From positions 1 through 64,000 of the forward strand of contig QHSX01000064.1 of NCBI GenBank assembly GCA_003221695.1: DNA of 64,000 nt, given 5' to 3'. A program made the position numbers and the translations under genes. Source of the DNA: Candidatus Rokuibacteriota bacterium. Lineage in GTDB: Bacteria > Methylomirabilota > Methylomirabilia > Rokubacteriales > CSP1-6. Position 1 is the stretch's first letter. Every line of letters starts with the position of its first letter. Positions 61,186-64,000 of this stretch are shown here, in pieces. The notes under the pieces were generated by a model, which did not search any database, had not been told where the DNA came from, and saw only the letters and a program-made list of their open reading frames with translations.

Positions 61186-61650
61186 ATGGCGACTGAATGT
61201 CCACAATGTGGCCTGATCAATCCGCCCGCTGCCCAGCGTTGCGATTGCGGCTACAATCTCGCCCAACGCCCCACTCTCAATGCGTCGCGAATCGGCCTTC
61301 AGGCTTTGTTGTTCTCTTTTACCGGTCGAATAGGCCGGTCTACATATTGGCTCAAGTTTCTCGTGCCGTATTTTGCACTCTACTTGGTATTGCTGGTCGT
61401 CGACTGGACTCTGGGAACACTTGATCGCAAGGAAGCTATTGGTCTCCTTTCTGGGATCTTCCTACTCCTGGCGTTGTTCCCGTCTGTTGCTGTCGGCGTG
61501 AAGAGGTGCCACGACAGGGACCGGTCCGGATGGTTCCTCCTGGTGGGAGTCATCCCCTTTTTGAATCTGTGGCTTCTGATCGAGCTCGGGTTCATGGCCG
61601 GGACAGCCGGGCCTAATAGGTACGGGCTCCCTGAGCCACGCGTGGTCTGA
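61186..61650 (+). CDS. Zinc-ribbon DUF805 membrane protein (cassette 3)
   Basis: 154 residues. An N-terminal zinc ribbon (CPQCGLINPPAAQRCDCG, residues 5-22) is followed by a DUF805 domain: 'FTGRIGRSTYWLKFLVPYF' (in part) opens it, and 'GVKRCHDRDRSGWFLL' is the family hallmark. Three helices span about residues 55-75, 88-105 and 118-135. Function is unknown; DUF805 proteins are common in mobile regions. ATG 61186 lies 18 bases after attC2, and AGGAAGG precedes it. G+C is visibly lower than elsewhere. Confidence 0.87.
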   Translation: MATECPQCGLINPPAAQRCDCGYNLAQRPTLNASRIGLQALLFSFTGRIGRSTYWLKFLVPYFALYLVLLVVDWTLGTLDRKEAIGLLSGIFLLLALFPSVAVGVKRCHDRDRSGWFLLVGVIPFLNLWLLIELGFMAGTAGPNRYGLPEPRVV

Positions 61651-61694
61651 GCGTCAGCAGGGAGCTATGGTACCCAACCGTCTGCGCTGTCCCT

Positions 61695-61752
61695 GCTTAA
61701 CCTCGGCATTCAGCCGACGGCCTGTGGCCGCGGCTGATGCCGGGCGTTGAGC
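61695..61752 (+). repeat. attC3 recombination site, interrupted by an IS element
   Basis: R'' GCTTAAC (61695-61701), L'' CGGCATTCAGCCG, L' CGGCTGATGCCG with one bulged T in L'', then GGC and GTT. The expected R' box reads GTTGAGC, but GAGC (61749-61752) is probably the end of the inserted IS; rejoining the IS flanks would give GTTAGAA. The inner arms share the CAGCCG/CGGCTGAT core with attC2. Confidence 0.82.
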
Positions 61753-61831
61753 CTGTAGAAAAACCTTGGAATCGCCGTCGTCTCGTCTCTCGTGTGAAGA
61801 GCGCGACGACCTCACACGATGAGGAGGAGCG

Positions 61832-63373
61832 ATGGCGCGGTTTAAGCCCTACAGCTACGATCAGCTGAAGCTCGTGCCGGTGAGCTTCGAGCGCCAGATC
61901 CTGCCGGGCACGTTCGAGGCTACGCTGAGCCGCCTGATCGACGAGGAGATCGATCTGTCGGTGTTCGAAGCCCGGTACCGTAACGACGAGGTGGGGGCGC
62001 CGGCCTACGACCCGGCCATCCTTCTCAAAGTCATCCTTTATGCCTACGCCCGCGGCGTGACCTCCAGCCGCGAGATTGCCCGGCTGTGTCGGGAGAATGT
62101 CCTGTTCATGGCGTTGTCGGCCGACAGCGCGCCCCACTTCACGACGATCGCAGATTTCATTGCGACGCTCGACCGGGAGATCGTCGCCGTGTTCCGGGAC
62201 GTGCTCTTGGTGTGTGACGAGCTGGGGCTGATCGGGCGAGAGATGTTCGCCGTCGATGGGGTGAAGCTGCCGAGCAATGCCTCCAAGGAGTGGAGCGGCA
62301 CCCGGGGGGACTTCGAGAAGAAGATCGCGAAGATGGAACGTGCGGTTGAGCATCTGGTGCGCCGTCACCGCGACGCCGACGCGGCGGGGGACGAGGAACC
62401 GCTGCGGGTGGCGCGGGGCAAGCAGATCGAGACCCTCCAGGCGGCGCTGGAGAAGGTCCGGGGGTTTCTTCAACGCCACGCGGACAAGGTCGGGCCCAGC
62501 GGGCGGGTGAAGAAGAGCAACCTCACCGACAACGACAGTGCCAAGATGAAGACCTCGAAGGGCGTGATCCAGGGCTACGACGGGGTGGCGGTCGTGGACG
62601 GCCAGCATCAAATCGTGGTCCACGCGCAGGCCTTCGGCGAAGCCCAGGAGCACGCGCTGCTGGTGCCCATGTTGGAGGGGACGCGAGCGACGTTTCGCGA
62701 GCTGGGCCTCGCCGAGGACGTGCTGGCGGGCGCGGTGGTCGCGGCGGACGCGGGCTTCCACACGGACGCGAACGTGCAGTACCTCGACGAGACGCACGTC
62801 GACGGCTATCTGGCCGACACGTTGTTTCGCAAGCGCGACCCGCGCTTTGTCACCGCCGAGCGGCATAAGCCCGAGCCGGTGGACGATCCCGCGCGGCTCT
62901 TTCGGCCCGAGGACTTTCGCTTCGACCCGAAGAGCTTGACCTGCATCTGCCCGGCGGGCAAGCGGCTGTACCGGAGCGGCCAACACAACCGTCCTGACGG
63001 CTATCGCGCGGTGATCTTCAAAGGGGCCAAGCGGGACTGCGGGGCGTGCCCGCTGCGCGCCCGGTGCCTGACGCATCCCGAGCGCACTCTGATCCGACAG
63101 GTCACGCTCTTCCTGGGACGATCCCCGGGCAAGCCGGAGACCTGCAGCGCTCGCATGAAGCGCAAGATCGACACCGACCACGGGCGCTATCAGTACAGTC
63201 GCCGGCTTGCGGTGGCCGAGCCGGTGTTTGCGAACATCTGCAGCAGCCGCCGCTTGAGGCGGTTCAGCCTGCGCGGCCACCGAAAGATCAACACCCAGTG
63301 GCTGCTGTACTGCCTGGTGCACAACATCGGGAAGCTGCAACGCTACGGGACGAGCGAGGGCCGATCGGCATGA
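61832..63373 (+). CDS. IS1182-family DDE transposase
   Basis: 513 residues. N-terminal DUF772 region (about 45-120: 'YDPAILLKVILYAYARGVTSSREI', in part), then the RNase-H-like core with catalytic D142 in VDGVKLPSNAS, D306 in AADAGFH and E463 in VAEPVFANI. A Cys cluster (C371, C373, C403, C406, C412) between the second Asp and the Glu may bind zinc, as in many IS1182/IS5-like transposases. A helical insertion lies at about 155-225. ATG 61832 follows GGAGGAG. The frame is uninterrupted, so it is probably active. Confidence 0.92.
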   Translation: MARFKPYSYDQLKLVPVSFERQILPGTFEATLSRLIDEEIDLSVFEARYRNDEVGAPAYDPAILLKVILYAYARGVTSSREIARLCRENVLFMALSADSAPHFTTIADFIATLDREIVAVFRDVLLVCDELGLIGREMFAVDGVKLPSNASKEWSGTRGDFEKKIAKMERAVEHLVRRHRDADAAGDEEPLRVARGKQIETLQAALEKVRGFLQRHADKVGPSGRVKKSNLTDNDSAKMKTSKGVIQGYDGVAVVDGQHQIVVHAQAFGEAQEHALLVPMLEGTRATFRELGLAEDVLAGAVVAADAGFHTDANVQYLDETHVDGYLADTLFRKRDPRFVTAERHKPEPVDDPARLFRPEDFRFDPKSLTCICPAGKRLYRSGQHNRPDGYRAVIFKGAKRDCGACPLRARCLTHPERTLIRQVTLFLGRSPGKPETCSARMKRKIDTDHGRYQYSRRLAVAEPVFANICSSRRLRRFSLRGHRKINTQWLLYCLVHNIGKLQRYGTSEGRSA

Positions 63374-63503
63374 ACGGATCGATCCGCCAGAGCGAGAACG
63401 GCCGCAGGCGATGCTGAGAGATCGGCTGTCGGCACCCCTCGCCTCCCTCGATAAAGACCGCCGACACTAGGGCGATTCTGGCGATGGCAGGCTTCGCAAA
63501 CCT

Positions 63504-63520
63504 GGTTTTTCTACAGACTC
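63504..63520 (-). repeat. Right terminal inverted repeat of the IS
   Basis: GGTTTTTCTACAGACTC, the inverted copy (16 of 17) of the left end at 61749-61765. Confidence 0.85.
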
Positions 63521-63550
63521 GTTAGAAGGACAAGAGTCGAGGAGGTACCC

Positions 63551-63991
63551 ATGGGCCGACCGTACGCGACAGAAAACGATGCTGAGCGCACCAGACTGAA
63601 GGCCTTCGTAGCCGGGCTGAGGGATGCCACGATCGCTCGCTCCATCGGCCATGGGTGGACGGTCGGCGTTGGTCTGGCACACTTGGCCTTCTGGGACAGG
63701 CTCTGGCTCGCCAAGTTCGAGGAGTGGGAGCGCACGGGTGTGGTGAGGGTGCCGCCAGTCGAGAGCTTCGTCAACGGAATCAACGACGGCATGCTGCCCT
63801 GGTGGCAGGCTATTGCGCCAGCCCAGATCAGGTACGAGGTGATCGCGGCGGCCGAGGCGGCGGACAGCAAGGCTGAGAGCCTGCGCGAGGCATTGGCCCA
63901 GGCAATCCTCGCGGTGCGTCCGCGGACTCTTGTTCGTGCGACCCATCGCCGTCAGCATCTGGACGAAATCGAGCGCGCCCTTGCCGACTGA
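63551..63991 (+). CDS. DinB-like four-helix protein (cassette 4)
   Basis: 146 residues, mainly helical, in the DinB/DfsB/maleylpyruvate-isomerase-N style: 'SIGHGWTVGVGLAHLAFWDRLWLAKFEEW' (in parts, about residues 31-59) carries the conserved GWTV..LAHL..WD pattern with a His that binds metal in the family. GAGGAGG precedes ATG 63551. If the IS were removed, this ATG would lie 30 bases after the attC3 core, the same spacing as in the other cassettes. Function is unknown; relatives act on thiol conjugates or DNA-damaging metabolites. No attC is visible before the window ends. Confidence 0.78.
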   Translation: MGRPYATENDAERTRLKAFVAGLRDATIARSIGHGWTVGVGLAHLAFWDRLWLAKFEEWERTGVVRVPPVESFVNGINDGMLPWWQAIAPAQIRYEVIAAAEAADSKAESLREALAQAILAVRPRTLVRATHRRQHLDEIERALAD

Positions 63992-64000
63992 CGACAGGTA

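Larger units (their letters stand above)
61749..63520 (+). mobile_element. IS1182-like insertion sequence, complete
   Basis: 1772 bp with 17-bp terminal inverted repeats: GAGCCTGTAGAAAAACC at the left (61749-61765) and the complement of GAGTCTGTAGAAAAACC at the right (63504-63520), one mismatch. One full-length transposase gene lies inside. GTT flanks both ends (61746-61748 and 63521-63523), which may be a 3-bp target duplication. The insertion point is the core of attC3. Intact ends and gene suggest a recent arrival. Confidence 0.85.

Noticed and set aside
1-64000. CRISPR arrays, tRNA or rRNA genes
   Set aside because: No regularly spaced short repeats with unique spacers were seen; the only tandem array is the 68-bp repeat without spacers. 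No cloverleaf or rRNA segments were noticed on either strand.

Overview
The window is a 64 kb stretch of very GC-rich bacterial chromosome (about 68-70 % G+C, densely coded, GTG/TTG starts common, many 4-bp ATGA/GTGA gene overlaps). The gene mix is large: many ABC importers for peptides, amino acids, sulfonate-type compounds and sugars, CaiB-type CoA transferase, a DUF35/thiolase pair, acyl-CoA ligase, LLM flavin oxidoreductase, a mycothiol-type glycosyltransferase, and an actinobacterial-style succinate dehydrogenase. This fits a soil or subsurface heterotroph of the Rokubacteria/Methylomirabilota type. That placement is inferred from gene content; no rRNA or tRNA gene is visible to confirm it.

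Layout. 1-7.9 kb: a TCA-cycle block (two-subunit fumarase, succinate dehydrogenase, succinyl-CoA ligase) ending in nucleoside diphosphate kinase. 7.9-9.9 kb: two exported proteins, convergent. 10-18.7 kb: a nitrate/sulfonate/taurine-type ABC importer, biotin carboxylase plus biotin carrier, a polar amino-acid ABC importer, and CtaG. 18.8-20.7 kb: a sodium/solute symporter with a small membrane partner. 20.7-24.9 kb (minus): a sugar-type ABC importer without its ATPase, followed by an EF-Tu-domain-like protein and a phytanoyl-CoA-dioxygenase-like enzyme. 25-31.5 kb (minus): an RND efflux pump with its adaptor, a small exported protein and an acyl-CoA ligase. 31.6-37.4 kb: a catabolic cluster (aldolase-dehydrogenase fusion, LLM oxidoreductase, flavin reductase-like protein, ThDP enzyme) with two clusters of a 68-bp tandem repeat. 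37.4-41.4 kb: glycosyltransferases, FmdB-type zinc ribbon and a FemAB-like acyltransferase. 41.4-43.6 kb: a multi-domain sensor kinase behind a textbook sigma-54 promoter. 43.6-50.9 kb: a complete dipeptide-type ABC importer with two tandem binding proteins. 51-57 kb: ferredoxin, a tiny Fis-type regulator behind a second sigma-54 promoter, thiolase/DUF35/CoA-transferase genes, citramalate synthase fused by overlap to a response regulator, and a small HTH protein. 57.1-58.8 kb (minus): an exported tannase/feruloyl-esterase.

The right end (about 59-64 kb) is clearly different. Base composition drops, genes are short and unrelated, and each is followed by an attC-like recombination site: three are recognisable, with complementary R boxes and bulged inner arms. 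No integron integrase is seen, so this looks like a cluster of gene cassettes (CALIN) or the edge of a chromosomal integron. The cassettes carry a methyltransferase, an exported alpha/beta hydrolase, a zinc-ribbon DUF805 protein and a DinB-like protein. A 1.77-kb IS1182-like insertion sequence sits inside the core of the third attC site.

The points most worth a second look are the attC cassette array and its IS insertion; the REC-PilZ-GAF-histidine-kinase protein with its sigma-54 promoter and upstream palindrome; the mini Fis-type regulator with the same promoter architecture; and the 68-bp tandem repeats that occur twice around one catabolic cluster.
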